64,000 nt of DNA, taken from Melieria omissa (lineage: Eukaryota; Arthropoda; Insecta; Diptera; Ulidiidae). The stretch lies in NCBI GenBank assembly GCA_963971225.1, contig OZ020267.1, positions 116,732,891-116,796,890 of the forward strand. The letters run 5' to 3'. The notes below the pieces were generated by a model, which made no database searches, was not told where the DNA came from, and worked only from the letters and a program-made list of their open reading frames with translations. Within the stretch, counting starts at the first letter, position 1; every line of letters begins with the position of its first letter. Both the position numbers and the translations under genes were made by a program. This document shows positions 1 through 11,939 of this stretch, piece after piece.

Positions 1-135
1 TGAGTATAGCGCCTTGGTTGTGCCTAGTCTGGCCAGTTTTTCTGCCCTACAGTTCCCCGGGTGTCTTTGTGACCTGGGATCCAATTTAGTTATACGTTTA
101 GCTGCTCGGCCATCTCACCGAGAGATTTGCGGCAG
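1..135 (-). pseudogene. Degenerate LINE RNase H fragment
   Basis: Read on the minus strand, this stretch gives a piece of the RNase H domain found at the end of ORF2 in LOA/R1/jockey-type non-LTR retrotransposons. The peptide contains a CRKSLGEMAEQ-like stretch, then WIPGHK, then HPGNCRAEKLARLGT. The family pattern there is W-x-PGH followed by GN-x-x-AD-x-LA, and here the catalytic Asp is replaced by Glu (AEKLA). A stop and a frameshift between WIPGHK and HPGN show it is dead. The element continues beyond the left edge. Its inner boundary near 135 is approximate. Confidence 0.7.
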
Positions 136-482
136 CCATAACCATAAGTTTTCATTCATAACGATGTACCCTTGTGTATAATACATATATAATAGAGTCT
201 TGCACGAGTATGCATTTTTGCTATTCGAAAACATTCAAATGCTTTTGAATAGAATACTTCACTTCATCTCTGCGAACCGGTCCGAATGAATACGAGTACA
301 GCTCTCTTCGAGTACGAGTAAGCTCCGAACAGAAACGAGTAGACGTACACTATTTATTCATATTCGCTCGAAGCGGGAAAACGAGAACGAAAGCATTCGA
401 ATAATAGTACACACTGCTTCGAATATATTCGAATATACTCGTTTTATTATTCCTAAGATTATTTAGAAATATTTATGTTATA

Positions 483-1221
483 TCAGCTGTACTTTGCTTC
501 CGCCGTTTTCCGATAGGTGGCTGTACCGGCTGAGGCTGGTTGAAATACATAGATGGTAATGCCTTTAAAGTGAGTGTGGACAGTGCCTAACGAATTGTCA
601 TCGCCGTTTCAGTGACAGTGGTTCTTGTTTTCGTATTATTCACGCTCGAAAATGTCCGTTTATGTACCCAATTCTCGCCATTTGCGGGAAGTTTTACTTT
701 TCTGTTACAATACGAAAAAAAATTCAGCTGAAGCGCATCGAATGCTCTCAGAAACTTACGGTGATGCTGCTCTGAGTGAAAAAACGTGTCGGGAGTGGTT
801 TCAACGTTTTAAAAATATCAAGAGCGACATGACAAAGTCATCCTCCAACACGACAATGCTCGGCTTCACGTCGCAAAAGTGGTCAAAAAGTACCTGGAAA
901 CGCTGAAATGGGAAGTCTTGCCCCACCCGCCGTATTCCCCAGATGTCGCCCCTTCTGACTTCCACCTATTCCGTTCGATGGCACACGGCCTGGCAGATCA
1001 ACATTTTCAATCCTTCGAAGAATTGGAAAAACGGATTGCTTCATGGATAGCGTCAAAAGAGGACTCCTTTTTTCGAGCCGGGATCCAAAAATTGCCGGAA
1101 AGATGGGAGAAAGTTATCGCTAGCGACGGACAATACTTTGAATAATACATCTGTAAGCACTTTTTCGCAATAAAGCTTTAATTTTGGAAAAAAAACGGCG
1201 GAAGCAAAGTTGTACACCTGA
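483..1221 (+). mobile_element. Internally deleted mariner-family transposon
   Basis: The element has inverted ends of the form TCAG(C/G)TGTAC followed by TTTGCTTCCGCCGTTTT, at 483 and ending at 1221. Both ends are flanked by TA, the mariner target. Inside are the N-terminal and C-terminal parts of a mariner transposase with the middle missing. At about 740 bp it is well short of the roughly 1.3 kb of a complete mariner, so it is non-autonomous. The terminal sequence resembles the mauritiana/vertumnana side of the family, which is an inference. Confidence 0.9.
652..1145 (+). pseudogene. Mariner transposase, central part deleted
   Basis: The ATG at 652 opens the mariner N-terminal helix-turn-helix region (MSVYVPNSRHLREVLLFCYN, then a SEKTCREWFQRFK stretch). 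After about 65 residues the frame breaks. It resumes, in the frame used around 857, with the HDNARLH motif holding the second catalytic Asp. YSPDVAPSD follows, where the last Asp lies 34 residues further on, and then the usual C-terminus LPERWEKVIASDGQYFE and a TAA stop. The D,D34D spacing is intact, but about 170 residues including the first catalytic Asp are gone, so no active enzyme can be made. An AATAAA signal lies just downstream, near 1170. Confidence 0.9.
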
Positions 1222-1978
1222 TATATAAATATTTATTAATTTGTTATGCTACCTTCTTCAATAAATTCCATTTTGCGTATTAACCAATAAGCCACTTCAA
1301 TCGCAGCACAAGTATACACATGGAAAAGTGACATACTGCGCATAAAAATATTCGGTGAAACTGTTGATATTCGAATACTTCGCAAAGTTCTCGATTAACG
1401 AATACGAGCACTGCAGTATTCGCTTCTCACCGAATACGAATAGAAACGAAAAGCGACGCTCGCTGGTTCTCGTTTCTATTCGTTTCGTTTTACGCATTCT
1501 TCGAATACCAAGTACCCGTACAGTATGTACAGTAGTGTAGCCGCCAAAATGAATATATTCATGCAGGACTTTAATATATAAGGTTTGAATAGCGAAATAG
1601 CTTCGCATTGGCGTCTGCGAAAACTTGAATTAAGTCGCGCACTCAAGCGGGGTTTTAGTGACCCACACCCCTGTTTGATACAAACATTTCCGGGAAACCT
1701 GTGTGCGCCGCTGTAAATCTCTTTACCCTTTTGTAGAGTTGTGAATTAACACGTTCGCGGACGTGAATGCATTCAATATCATAGTGATGCAAAAAAAAAC
1801 ATAAATACCATAGGATTCGAGTTTCGAAGCCAAATTTTAATTTTCGAAAACGAATTCCCGTTAAGAAAGGTTAATTCAAAATTCAAAAAGAAGGCAAAAA
1901 ACGGATTACGTAAAGTGTTATATGGAGAAACGTGATTTAATGGAACTATTGATTTGAAACTTGGTGAAAACGCTTTAA

Positions 1979-2197
1979 CACTAGAATGCCCGAGGGAGTC
2001 ATTTTGACTCCATTGAGGTCTTTTATTTTTTAAATTATTCAAAACACTATACGTACCAGAATTACACTGTAATTTAATTTCAACAGCAAAAGCCACTGAC
2101 AATAACTGTACAGTAGTTATGAATTCAAACAAGGCAATTATTAACACTAGAATGCCCGAAAATCTGACATACCTAAAATGCCTCGGGCATTCTAGTG
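1979..2197. mobile_element. TTAA-flanked piggyBac-like MITE (family 1)
   Basis: A 219-bp element sits between two TTAA copies (1975-1978 and 2198-2201). Its perfect 17-bp inverted termini are CACTAGAATGCCCGAGG. Directly inside the left terminus lies the palindrome GGAGTCA-TTT-TGACTCC (1995-2011). A further internal TTAA plus terminus copy at 2141-2159 pairs with the right end to make a 61-bp hairpin unit that is itself TTAA-bounded. TTAA duplication is diagnostic of the piggyBac group and a few others. There is no coding capacity. Confidence 0.85.
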
Positions 2198-2201
2198 TTA
2201 A

Positions 2202-4174
2202 ACACAACATTAATGGAAACATATTTTTAATTTGTTTTTAGTTTAAATCTGGTGGTTGATTCCAAAGGACCCCAAGAGTTTGAATGGAGAAACATGATGT
2301 AAGAGGCCAATTGACTTCAAACATGTTGGAAGCACTTCAAATGAAAAATAATTCGACACGTGTTTGTAATTTTTTGGGAAATTAGAATTTTACTAGGCAA
2401 ATAATTTCAGGAGTAACGATTATTGTAATGAAATTCGTGCTAAACCACGTTTAACTGATAGTATATCATATAGCTTATATAAATGGAGTTTAGTTAGGTT
2501 AAAAAAAGTTTACACCAAAAAACTGTAATGTTCTTAACAGAATACTACTTCTTTCTTTATATAAAGTTCAGAATTCAAAACTTTACCCTATCTTATAAAT
2601 AAAATAGAAGGGATATGAACATATACATTAAAATATCTTAAATAACTAAAATTTGTTTAAAGTTCTCCACTGTCAGCCTGGCCTCTTTTCCCCAAAAATG
2701 TTTTTGTACGAAGAAAACGACGTTTCAACATCACCAGAAGTGATTGATTGGACAACAATTCTGGCTCTTTCCATCAGTGCCCGAGAGAATAGCCAATTGA
2801 CTCATACCAATTGACCCATTAGGTACTTTCATATAATTTGATCTTTTCTCGATGTATTTACAAATTTCCTTAAGCCGACACATTAAGTAAACTAGAAGTG
2901 GTGTATATGACGTGAATGCTATAGCAATTATATGCAGACATGGAGTCTTCTTAGAGATTATTTATTGAAATTAACAGTTGCTTTCGGCAATATGCATTGT
3001 AAATTCAAATAGCATTGCAGGCAAAAGATAATTAAGTTCGCATCATACTGATGTCAGAGTTGGGTACACTGTGCTTTCGATAAAGAAGTGAAGAAGAAGA
3101 AAGAAGTGCTTTCCTAAAAATCCCAATAACTCCAATTCGAATATGGAGTCCTAAAAACATTCAATCATAACGATGGGCTGATTTATTAATTTATTATATG
3201 TAGACGAATAAAGATCTACTGTTCAATAAATAATGCAATGAAACTATGATAAACCTTTTTTTTCTCATGTACTCTATGAATGCATTCTATAGCATTCACG
3301 TCATCCTAGTTGAAATATTTAATCTATACCGTCGTGGATGCTAAATCGTCCGTATATAACGGTTAAATATGATATTCTGACTACTCTTCCAATATACGTC
3401 TTATTAGAATTCAGATCTTCGGATTGTGTCTATTTTTCCAATCCGAAAACTAAAGCTAAGCCCGTTCAAAAAAATTCGAATGTTTTTCAAACTAGTTTCA
3501 CAGTCCGACTGAGAAAATAAAATACACAAAACTACATAATTGCTCTTTTGACTTTCCTATTCGCCATTTGGGGTTCATTTCCGTTCGGCTGTCGGCTAAA
3601 TGTCTGTAACCGCCTTTTATCATTTTGGTGCCACCTCATTGTCATTGCCTTACAATTAACTAGACCGGTTGCCAGTCAGCGCTTAGCCTTTTCACTGGAT
3701 TAGCGGTCGCATAGTTTCACACTTTTTATCGTCCACTTTGTCGACTTGCCAATGCCTCAAAATTTTTGGGCATTTCGTCCTTTCTAAGGACATTGCACAT
3801 TAAGTACTCGTAATTGAAATTCATTAGCTTTGTGCTTTTTCTATGCTGCTTTCCCTTAGTTTGGTGCTTGGCGCTTGTTGTAGCTAATTTACTGCCAACT
3901 ACATCCGCAACTAAAGCAACAGCGACACTAACCACAGCAGCCGTTGCTACTAATGTGGTAATTTATGCGGAGTGTTCAGTTCAAGTGTTAGAGCGCACAC
4001 TATGGCTATGTGAAGTTACCCATAGCCACGTGTCAATGGGGTTAATGATGATAGACATAATTGCTGTTATTGTCGTTATTGCCTACTTCCCATTGCCACA
4101 ATTAATTGAGGCTACGTTGCGAAGCTAAGTGAAGTGCATGTTTTGCGTGCACTGTGATAAGATGCGGTTTTCAT
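2202..4174. other. Downstream flank within the DIP-like gene, no gene recognised
   Basis: AT-rich sequence downstream of the immunoglobulin exon on the minus strand, so probably intron. About 2282-2324 loosely repeats 1919-1961 (a GGAGAAAC-TGAT stretch). A frame over 3814-4128 looks like a secreted protein, but it starts with TTG and has no ATG near its beginning. I found no exon of the next immunoglobulin segment here. Confidence 0.5.
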
Positions 4175-4178
4175 TTAA

Positions 4179-4377
4179 CCCTTTCGCTGCCAAGGACGAG
4201 TATACTCGTCTTTGGCAGAGTGTCATGCATTGCCAAGACGAGTATACTCTAATTTAAATCTCTTATAACATGCAGGCTTTTGAATTAGCAAATTTTTTGT
4301 GGCCACAAACATAAACGCGCAAAATATAAATGGCAATGGGAATGACTTCTTGTAATTTAAGCTTGGCAGCGAATGAG
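4179..4377. mobile_element. TTAA-flanked piggyBac-like MITE (family 2)
   Basis: A 199-bp element between TTAA at 4175-4178 and 4378-4381. The termini are CCCTTTCGCTGCCAAG on the left and, inverted, CTCATTCGCTGCCAAG on the right. Just inside the left end is the perfect palindrome GACGAGTATACTCGTC (4195-4210). This is the core of a roughly 30-bp near-palindrome beginning TGCCAA and ending TTGGCA. A second, partial copy (GCCAAGACGAGTATACTC) follows at about 4231-4249. No coding capacity is visible. Confidence 0.85.
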
Positions 4378-4780
4378 TTAATAACACTGCACAACAGCAT
4401 GTCTGTAGCATGGAGTTTTTCACATGAATCTGAATCGTTTTTCCACGCTGTTTTCAAAACCATACTCCGTTTTTATGTAACAGCTCTAGTTTTCGCAAAA
4501 AATGGGCGGGTCACTTTTTGAATTTTCCTTGGCTTTTTCCTCGTTTTCGACAGTAATTTCGGAACCAAAAATCCTACCGACATGATTTTATATTGTTGCA
4601 CTTACAACATTTCACGCCATCTTTCTGAGATTAATCAATTTTATGCATTCTAAATTCGCGTTGTAAAAAGGTTTCAAAGTAGGAAAATATTGAATTTCAA
4701 GGCGTTTTTTCTGATGGCGAAAATTGTACAGATGTTTCATGAATCAAGTTACGAAGTATATGACTATCTTAAGAAAAAAC

Positions 4781-5151
4781 ATCAAGCAATACAACACAGC
4801 AAAATTATTTGGCGGAATACACATTCGCATCGAAATAATAGCAAAAATGTACCATAGCGATTTTCATCTCTTTTCATACTTTTTCCTTAAAAAATTAGGA
4901 GCCTCAAAATATGCTCTTTTATATGTTCCGTTTATAGTCTGGAATACAAGCAAAAAACGAAAAGATTTTGAATTGCTCGAAACAAAACAAAATTTAAAAC
5001 TTTGCATATTTTGAAGCTCCTAATTTTTTAAGGAAAAAGTATGAGAAGTGATGAAAATCGCATGTCGCGCAATCGCGGTGTACATTTTTACTATTATTTC
5101 GATGCGAATGTGTATTCCGCCAAATAATTTTGCTGTGTTGTATTGCTTGAT
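4781..5151. repeat. Long inverted repeat (hairpin) in intron
   Basis: The left arm, about 4781-4913, matches the reverse complement of about 5004-5151 over nearly its whole length. For example, ATCAAGCAATACAACACAGC at 4781 matches the end of the right arm. The right arm carries one insertion of about 15 bases. The loop is about 90 bases. No target-site duplication is obvious. Placed in an intron of a minus-strand gene, a transcript would fold into a hairpin of about 130 bp. It may be a foldback element. Confidence 0.85.
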
Positions 5152-5619
5152 ATGTCGGCTTTCATTATACACCTAACTCGTTAATTGTTTTTCAAAAAAT
5201 GTGTATGTTTTTCATATAAAAATAAGTTGCATCGGAAAAGAAGCCGTGCGGCATTGTTAATGCGATAAAAAATATGGAACAAGTAGAGGAAAAACTGAAA
5301 AAATGACACGGTACCTATTTCTCACTAACTAGAGCTGCTAGAAAAATCTGAGATTCGAAATCAGCACACCCAAATTAGTAAGAAACAGTAGAAAAACTCC
5401 ATGCAACAGAAAAAAAGTGTTTTTTTTGGTGTTCTGTGTAATTTATCCAATGTAATCTCCTACGACTGTTCAGTGACACTATTTGAACACAAAACATACT
5501 TTAGTAAAATAATAAGTGGAAGAGGCCGGCAACCTGATTAACTGATGTCTGGTTTTGATTAGTGTGATTAAGTGTTTTCGGATGAATTATTTTTTGATTG
5601 TATACGGGTGTTAAGTTAC

Positions 5620-5726
5620 CTTATAGGAACCGAGATTCTTCACTGAACAACCCAGTTTGACATTTCTTCCAGCAGGTACTGTAACATTTTCGATGTATTC
5701 GGTAAATTCGGGTTCTTCGACAACAG
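5620..5726 (-). CDS. First immunoglobulin-domain exon of a DIP/Lachesin-like neural adhesion protein
   Basis: This 107-bp internal exon encodes the start of the first Ig domain of a cell-surface IgSF protein of the Dpr-interacting protein/Lachesin family, which acts in neuronal recognition. On the minus strand an acceptor (pyrimidine-rich tract ending TTTCAG) precedes two bases that complete a split codon. Then come 35 codons beginning VVEEPEFTEYIENVTVPAGR, and then the donor GTAACT. NVT is an N-glycosylation sequon. The cysteine in the LGCSVKNLG stretch is the B-strand Cys of the Ig fold, and SVKNLG-YK followed by the invariant Trp in the next exon is typical of DIPs. The next exon, beginning in phase 0, lies outside the window. 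Which DIP paralogue this is cannot be settled from 36 residues; it most resembles the eta/theta group as I recall them. Confidence 0.88.
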
Positions 5727-8700
5727 CTGAAATGGCAAAAACGAGAAAAAGCATTATTAACAATGGTCACACTAAATCACATTAAATCGCTCAAAAAGTG
5801 TTTTAACAAAATTCGAAAGAAAAAGAATTCCAGCCCATTCGGGTTACAGATCGAAATGACGTCAGCAACGATTGCACGGCGCCGGGAGTTTTTCAAAGAA
5901 ATTACTATCTAAAACATAAACTGCGCCCCGGTTGCGATTCCGCATGTTTTGGCCAACTGCGGGCAACGCCAACCGAAGATCAGTTATCCTCCAACTCCAA
6001 CAAATGATGAAGTGAATGTGAACTCATGTATACTGGACAAGGCAACCTACCTACCTACAAGCGGGAAATTCCGACGAAGCCATCCAATAGCAGAAGCAGA
6101 AATTGCGAACGGAACGATTGCGAAACAGCAGTGATAAGAAACTTAAGAAGATGTGAGGGCAGCTTATCTTTTTAAACAAAATATTCGCATGAATTATAAT
6201 CGATTATTGGTCACACACGAAATACGTTTGAAACATAAACTATCTTAAATAATAACAGTTGCAGCTGCATGCAGAGATGGGTGTCTATTTTTGGCTGCCT
6301 TAATATGGGGCGAAAAGTCGTTTTCGCGTTCTCTGTGAAGATTTCCATCAGAAAAACAGAGCAAATTAAGGTTACGTCTTGTAAAATGTTATGTAGCTTT
6401 CAAATGAAAACAAAGCGCGTTTTGTTGATGAAATTGCGCAATACCATCATTATTCATTGACGGTTAGCACGAGGACAGACGTTGACGGGGTGTTTTTTGT
6501 TTATGCACTTGAGCACAGTGTATCTTTGAACACACGTAAATATGTGTTTTTGCAGTACGAAACAATAAATTTATTAGTTCAGTAATTGAATTTTGATTGA
6601 ATTTGAACGCAGCCTCAACTCAAACAACAACAACCAGTACATTGTCCTCGAGGCGTTTATGTCGTTTGGCTTTATGTTTTGTTGTTGGCACCAAAAGTCA
6701 AACACTGCACGGTCGTCATGAATGAATATTTATGTACATACGCATGCATGAATGTGTATAGATGTAAGTGCAGTCGTGTGGGTGCAGGCGTGCGTTCACG
6801 CATGTAATAAATGGCCAATGCAGGAATCACATGCACACATACATACGTGTTCTCGTATTTGCGGCACTGACGTATCATAACAACAACAGTGGCCAATACA
6901 TAAAATAAAAATGACGACAAAAATTCGTATTGCTGAGTGAGGAGCGCAAATTGAAAATTACAATTTAATTAGCGTAATTATACCAGACATTTTGATAAAT
7001 TTGTAAACAAATGCACGTAATTAATTACACCAAATGTATGCAAGTGAATTTTATTGTGTATGTTCTTTGCCCTTGCCGTCTTACGTCTACATCATCGCTG
7101 TCGCTGGACGTAAAATTGGGGCTTTTTGGATTTTTCTGGAATTTCAATTGCTCCTCTTTAATACACAATTGTCGTCCAATTTCTCAAGTTGCTCCGTCTT
7201 CAACGCGAAGCGCTAGCACGAACGAATGGAATTTCGTACTCATTCATTTATTTATTAGATTTGGCAGCCGCAATCGCACGCAGAACGATTGAATTTATTG
7301 ACCGTGGTTAACGCTTGAGCGCATCCGCCCCCACGAGGAAACGGTAACCAGCCTATAAGTATGCCGTAGAAAATGTTTGTTGCCATGCAGCCAAGTTGTT
7401 GGCAGAAATGAAATAAATGTCCAAATTACACATGTTACGCCCATTGTAACTAAAAATATTTTTATTCCCGCCACTGGTGCTGTTCTGGGACGGGTGGTGT
7501 CAGAAGAGGAGAGGAGTAGAAAAAGATGATTTTTATTTGTATATTCGCATCACGTTTCCCGTACGACATTTGGTTCTCTGGGCGCAAATTCAAGTGAGAC
7601 ACAACAGGGGCGAGACGAAGAGGAAACGAACTAACGAAAACAGGCAGCGGGGGAGTTGTGGCAGTTACAGCGGGTACGGTTACAGCGAGGTACACCTAAC
7701 AATAAGAAAACATATGTTGAGCAAAGAGCACATACAAAAAACGAAAATGAAAATGAAACAACGAAAAAATCGCCAACTTATCAACAAAATCAAAAGAATA
7801 GAAAAGCGCAAAGCCAGCAGCAGACATGGAAGTGGTGCATGGAAGCGGTAGCATTAAGAACAAAGCGATAGGAAATGAAAAAGTGCTCGATGGCCATGAA
7901 TAGTGCAGGAGCAGGGGCCAGTAGACACGGCCAGCACTGCAAGCAAAAAATGAATCAAATGCGCAGAGAGCGCATAGAGGCAATGCTCATAATTGAGGTG
8001 AACATGTTTGGAGTGCAGACAGACCCGACACGCCGCCAAATGACAGACAGATGGTCAGACCAGCTTGCCATGGAGCCGACACTCACATACGGGGGCATCC
8101 ACAAAATGTGAGTATAAAAAATTCTGCTCAAAGAGAATACAAACACAACTGCACCCTATACGTACATACATATATACATATTGCATCACACACACACAGT
8201 AACATTGGCAACAACAACTTCTACGGTAGCAACCAAAACCAAACATAAAACAACAACGCCAGCATAGCAAAGACATCAATTCAGAGCACATATGAGCTTT
8301 GGTGAACGGGGCCGAGTGGCGACGGTGCCGAAGTCTGAGTGGAAATAAAAGGATAATTTAATTTGAAAGTCAATACAGACGACAAAGTACAAATGGAAAC
8401 TGTTGAAGAATGAGTGGGAACAGGATAGCGCAGGGCAAGGCAAGAGGGTATTGAGTTAGACTCGAAGGTGCAACGCGACGCTGTAAATGCGCTCGAGGAA
8501 CAATATTTTAGGCGCAAGCCAGCAATTAACGATTGTACAATTAACGACAGCTTCTGGGCTTTTTACTTGTTAATTGAAAATGGGTAAGTAGTTATTACAC
8601 ACTAAATATTCAAAAGAGTCTCCATATTCTAAATTTAAACATTTAAATTTTATATTATCGCTACGACCAAAACCAAGGAGTCTTATTAATTGCCATTGAT

Positions 8701-10686
8701 TTCAATTCCTTTGAAAAGGAACGTTCACTCACGCACACACACATAATTTTTCATGCAACAATAACAACAACAACACGTGCAATAATACAAAACAAACAAC
8801 AAGCAGAGCACTTTAAGCTAGCAGCCTAAACAATGAAGCAATGCGCTCTGCACACACACACGGCAGCATGAACATATGCATAACCAAATACACAAACAAA
8901 CACATACATAAATGTGCATATTAACTTTTGCATAACAATGCGATCAGCACCGCATGCGGTTGTTCCCAGCGTGTGGCAGGCGTAGGCCAAACAAACGGCG
9001 TTGGAGGCGTAGCGGTGGCAGCACGTGTGCGAACAAATCATTGGTGCATTCGCATGCCCTTCGGGACTGGCTGGTTCGAAGCAGTGATGCCCCGGCAATG
9101 CGGAGCTGGTGCACGCTGGAAATGGTAAGTGGGTAGAGGGCGGCTGTTGCAACAACGATGCCGAAAGTGACTTGGGAAAAGAAGGGAGGCGGGCTGGTGA
9201 AGGCGAACGACAAATTTACATTAGCGCGCGGTTGAGTGCGCACGATACGCATTGGGTGTTGCACGACGTACAGTGGCAGCGGTAGGGACCAAAGCAGCCG
9301 CAGAAAATCCCACGATTTCACAAGGGCAGCACGGGGCAATGGCATGCACCAACGTGCAGAGATGCATCCACGGGCGGGAACAGGTTCAAAACAGGACGCA
9401 CGTTACACAAGCATAGCGCTGAAATGCTCGGATAATGCGATTATTTATTTGGATGGAAGACGCGATAACGTAGGCAGTCCTGTTTAATTTGAGAGTTAGC
9501 TGGAAAAATACAAACATTGATAAACCAAGGAGAGTGGATAGCGCACTGCGTCGTGCACTGAAGTTCCACTTTTTCCTTCGACTTTCAAAGTCGTTAAGAT
9601 CGGATGAGCCCTTTTCGCAATTATATCATAGCAGCACATGCAGCCAGTACTTTCTACGCTCAATCGCACTCAACAACATTCATACGGAAACCATAACAGC
9701 AAACAACGACATGGGTACGAACAAGTTGCTGCACTGCTCACTGCTCATACTACGACACGCTATACATGCATTACAATTCATATTTTTATAACTTGCAGTG
9801 ATCAATGTGTGACACTACACATCAGTTTAATTGCCGAAAGCTATGAGCCGCCTTCGAGCTTGCCGGAACTGCCGTTGGGCAGACGCCATGCCTCATAAAT
9901 ACACATACATACATGCACAACTGCAGGGCTACACTGCATGGCACAAGTTGATGTAATTGCAAATTCAGCCCTTGCACTAACACGACTGTCACACATCTGC
10001 ACTCGACTACGTACCGTTCCCGTTCTCTAACTCCGTCGCCGCACATGTCCCAAATTCAACTAGTGCAATTAGTGCAGCCTCTGCCGCTCGCCACCGCTAA
10101 CAGAGCTATGAACGTTGCCGTTGCCGTTCCAGCTGCCCCCGCTCAAGGACATTCCAAGGCAATCTACTAGCCGTTTCCTACTTCACTGCGCTTCAACTTT
10201 CACTCAGCCTCAAATTTTACCCAAGTCCACTCAGCTTAGGCGCACAACTTCACTCAGCTTCACTGCATTCGTTTGCTAAATTTAGTCATTTCATGTTTAT
10301 GTGCATGCATACGTGTATATATGGTTGCAATCATGTGTGGTTATGCTATTGCTTTGTTAATAATTTAGTAAAGCATACTTTAAGGCGCAATTTTGCGAAG
10401 TAACTAAATTTGGTTGCGAATATAATTAAGTCTGACTTTATGCTTGACCGCTGCCCCAACATTATAATTGATTACTGCCATTTTCGCAAATTTCATTATG
10501 CTTTTGGTAATTAGATGAATAATTTGTGGGAGACGACAGTTTGTTTTGATACAGGCGCGCAAAGCTAACGTTAAACCGCTCGAACTCCATCATTCACTCT
10601 TTTAGCGCGAAAGGCTGTGCGATATATTGAATATCAAAACCTTTTCGATAGCATTGATTTTTTCCTTTTCTCAAGAAAAGCAAGTA
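5727..10686. other. Intron 1 of the DIP-like gene, left part
   Basis: Intronic by position between the two coding exons. It contains CA-rich microsatellite tracts (about 8185-8200 and 8725-8745), CAA-rich stretches near 8750-8780, and a GC-richer patch at about 8930-9420. In that patch a plus-strand GTAAGT near 9125 is the only splice-like signal, and no matching exon is evident. No domain is recognisable in any frame, and I see no transposon with clear ends. Confidence 0.55.
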
Positions 10687-10948
10687 CAGGTCTCCCTCGT
10701 ATAGCGCGGTACTTCTACAACGTGTTTTCGATATAACGCGATTTAAAAAAACAGTTTTTTAATTTTTTACATAAAGTATGAATTTTGATTTTGAGTTGGA
10801 ATGTACATACATCTTTAATTTAGTACCTATTTTATTTTGGAAAAAGCTTATTGGAACATAACCTTTCTTCCCCTCCTACCTATAACGCGAATCACATAAC
10901 GCGGAATTTTCCTGGAACGTAACCACCGCGTTATACGAGGGAGACCTG
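10687..10948. mobile_element. pogo/Tigger-like MITE
   Basis: A 262-bp element flanked by TA, with termini CAGGTCTCCCTCGTATAGCG on the left and the near-identical inverted form (GTTATACGAGGGAGACCTG) on the right. Further inside, ATAACGCG/CGCGTTAT motifs recur (ATAACGCGA at about 10733; ATAACGCG at about 10881 and 10897). Termini starting CAG with a TA target fit the pogo/Tigger branch of Tc1/mariner. There is no coding sequence. Confidence 0.85.
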
Positions 10949-11933
10949 TATATCAGTTTTTCTACACCTTGTCTATATGAACTTTAGGAACTTCGAATGA
11001 AAATCAAAAAGGATAGTTCTGAAATGAAATGTTGCAATTATGCTTTTCGTAGTTCGATCCACTATATTGTGAAGTAAAATTAAAAGTTATAATAAAATAT
11101 AATAAAATAATAATATTTGAACACTGTACAGAATTTGAAGTCTGCACTGCATGCGGCTTAAACTCATACGGAAAACATAGAAGCTACACAAGAACATGAA
11201 CGATTGCAGCATTGTTTACAACATTCACCAATTTGTGCATCAATTTGTGTTGGGCTTTCTCCGCATATACCAGTATTTTGCGAAGCAAATTTGAAAATTT
11301 TTTACACGTTTCAATTTCACGCTCGCTTTGGCTTTATAATGTGAAAATAATGCGAACAATTACACTGGCAACAACAGTAAAAACACTCACAGTTCAAATA
11401 GCTGTCTGACACAAACAGTGACGGCAATAACAAAAACAACAAATGCCGGCTCGACTGGTCATGGGTGGAGCATCATTAATATGCAGGGAAATTGATAAAA
11501 ACGCTGCGCGGGGAGTGCGACCAAAAGGCCTCGTCGTGGAGCAGCTGTGACCATTTCGCAATTCACTGTGCTTTTTTTTCTTGTGCAATTTTATTTTTTA
11601 CAATTTGCTCATTTCTTGTTATCTGGGTGGGCGAGACTTTTTTCGGCTGTGGCTGCTGCTGCCGACATAACTGCTGCATGTACGGCGGCTGTTGTGCAAA
11701 ATTTACATTTCATCAATTCAACGAGTCGAAGAGCAAAAAAATTAAAATCCAATGAAAATTGCAGTTGCTTTGCACTCGACCCCTTTTCACCTCGTTTCAG
11801 TTTTCTGTTTTTTTTTCACTTTCTTTTTCAGCTCTTTTATCTATGGACTTTTATCTTTGTTAGCAAAAAATAAAGATACAAAAATCACCTTTTGTGTGCT
11901 GTGTTTTTTAGATTATCTCTTATTTGCATTCGC
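10949..11933. other. Intron 1 of the DIP-like gene, right part
   Basis: Between the pogo-like MITE and the donor of the signal-peptide exon. Ordinary AT-rich sequence with T-runs around 11570-11600 and 11800-11860. No feature is recognised. Confidence 0.5.
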
Positions 11934-11939
11934 ACTTAC

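Larger units (their letters stand above)
176..1600. repeat. TTCGAATA-motif-rich repeat carrying the mariner insertion
   Basis: On both sides of the mariner element the sequence is packed with variants of CGAATACGAATA and TTCGAATATATTCGAATA (about 190-470 and 1340-1560). The outer edges look weakly inverted: the text around 185-215 resembles the reverse complement of about 1550-1590, including a shared AGTC-TTGCA-GA-TAT pattern. Subterminal arrays of one short motif also occur in the hAT elements elsewhere in this window, so a hAT origin is a reasonable guess. I could not find a clean target-site duplication or a transposase remnant, so the limits and class are uncertain. Confidence 0.4.

Noticed and set aside
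3814..4128. A 104-codon frame that looks like a secreted protein with a hydrophobic N-terminus
   Set aside because: It begins with TTG, with no ATG until far downstream, and is probably intronic. Composition alone explains it.
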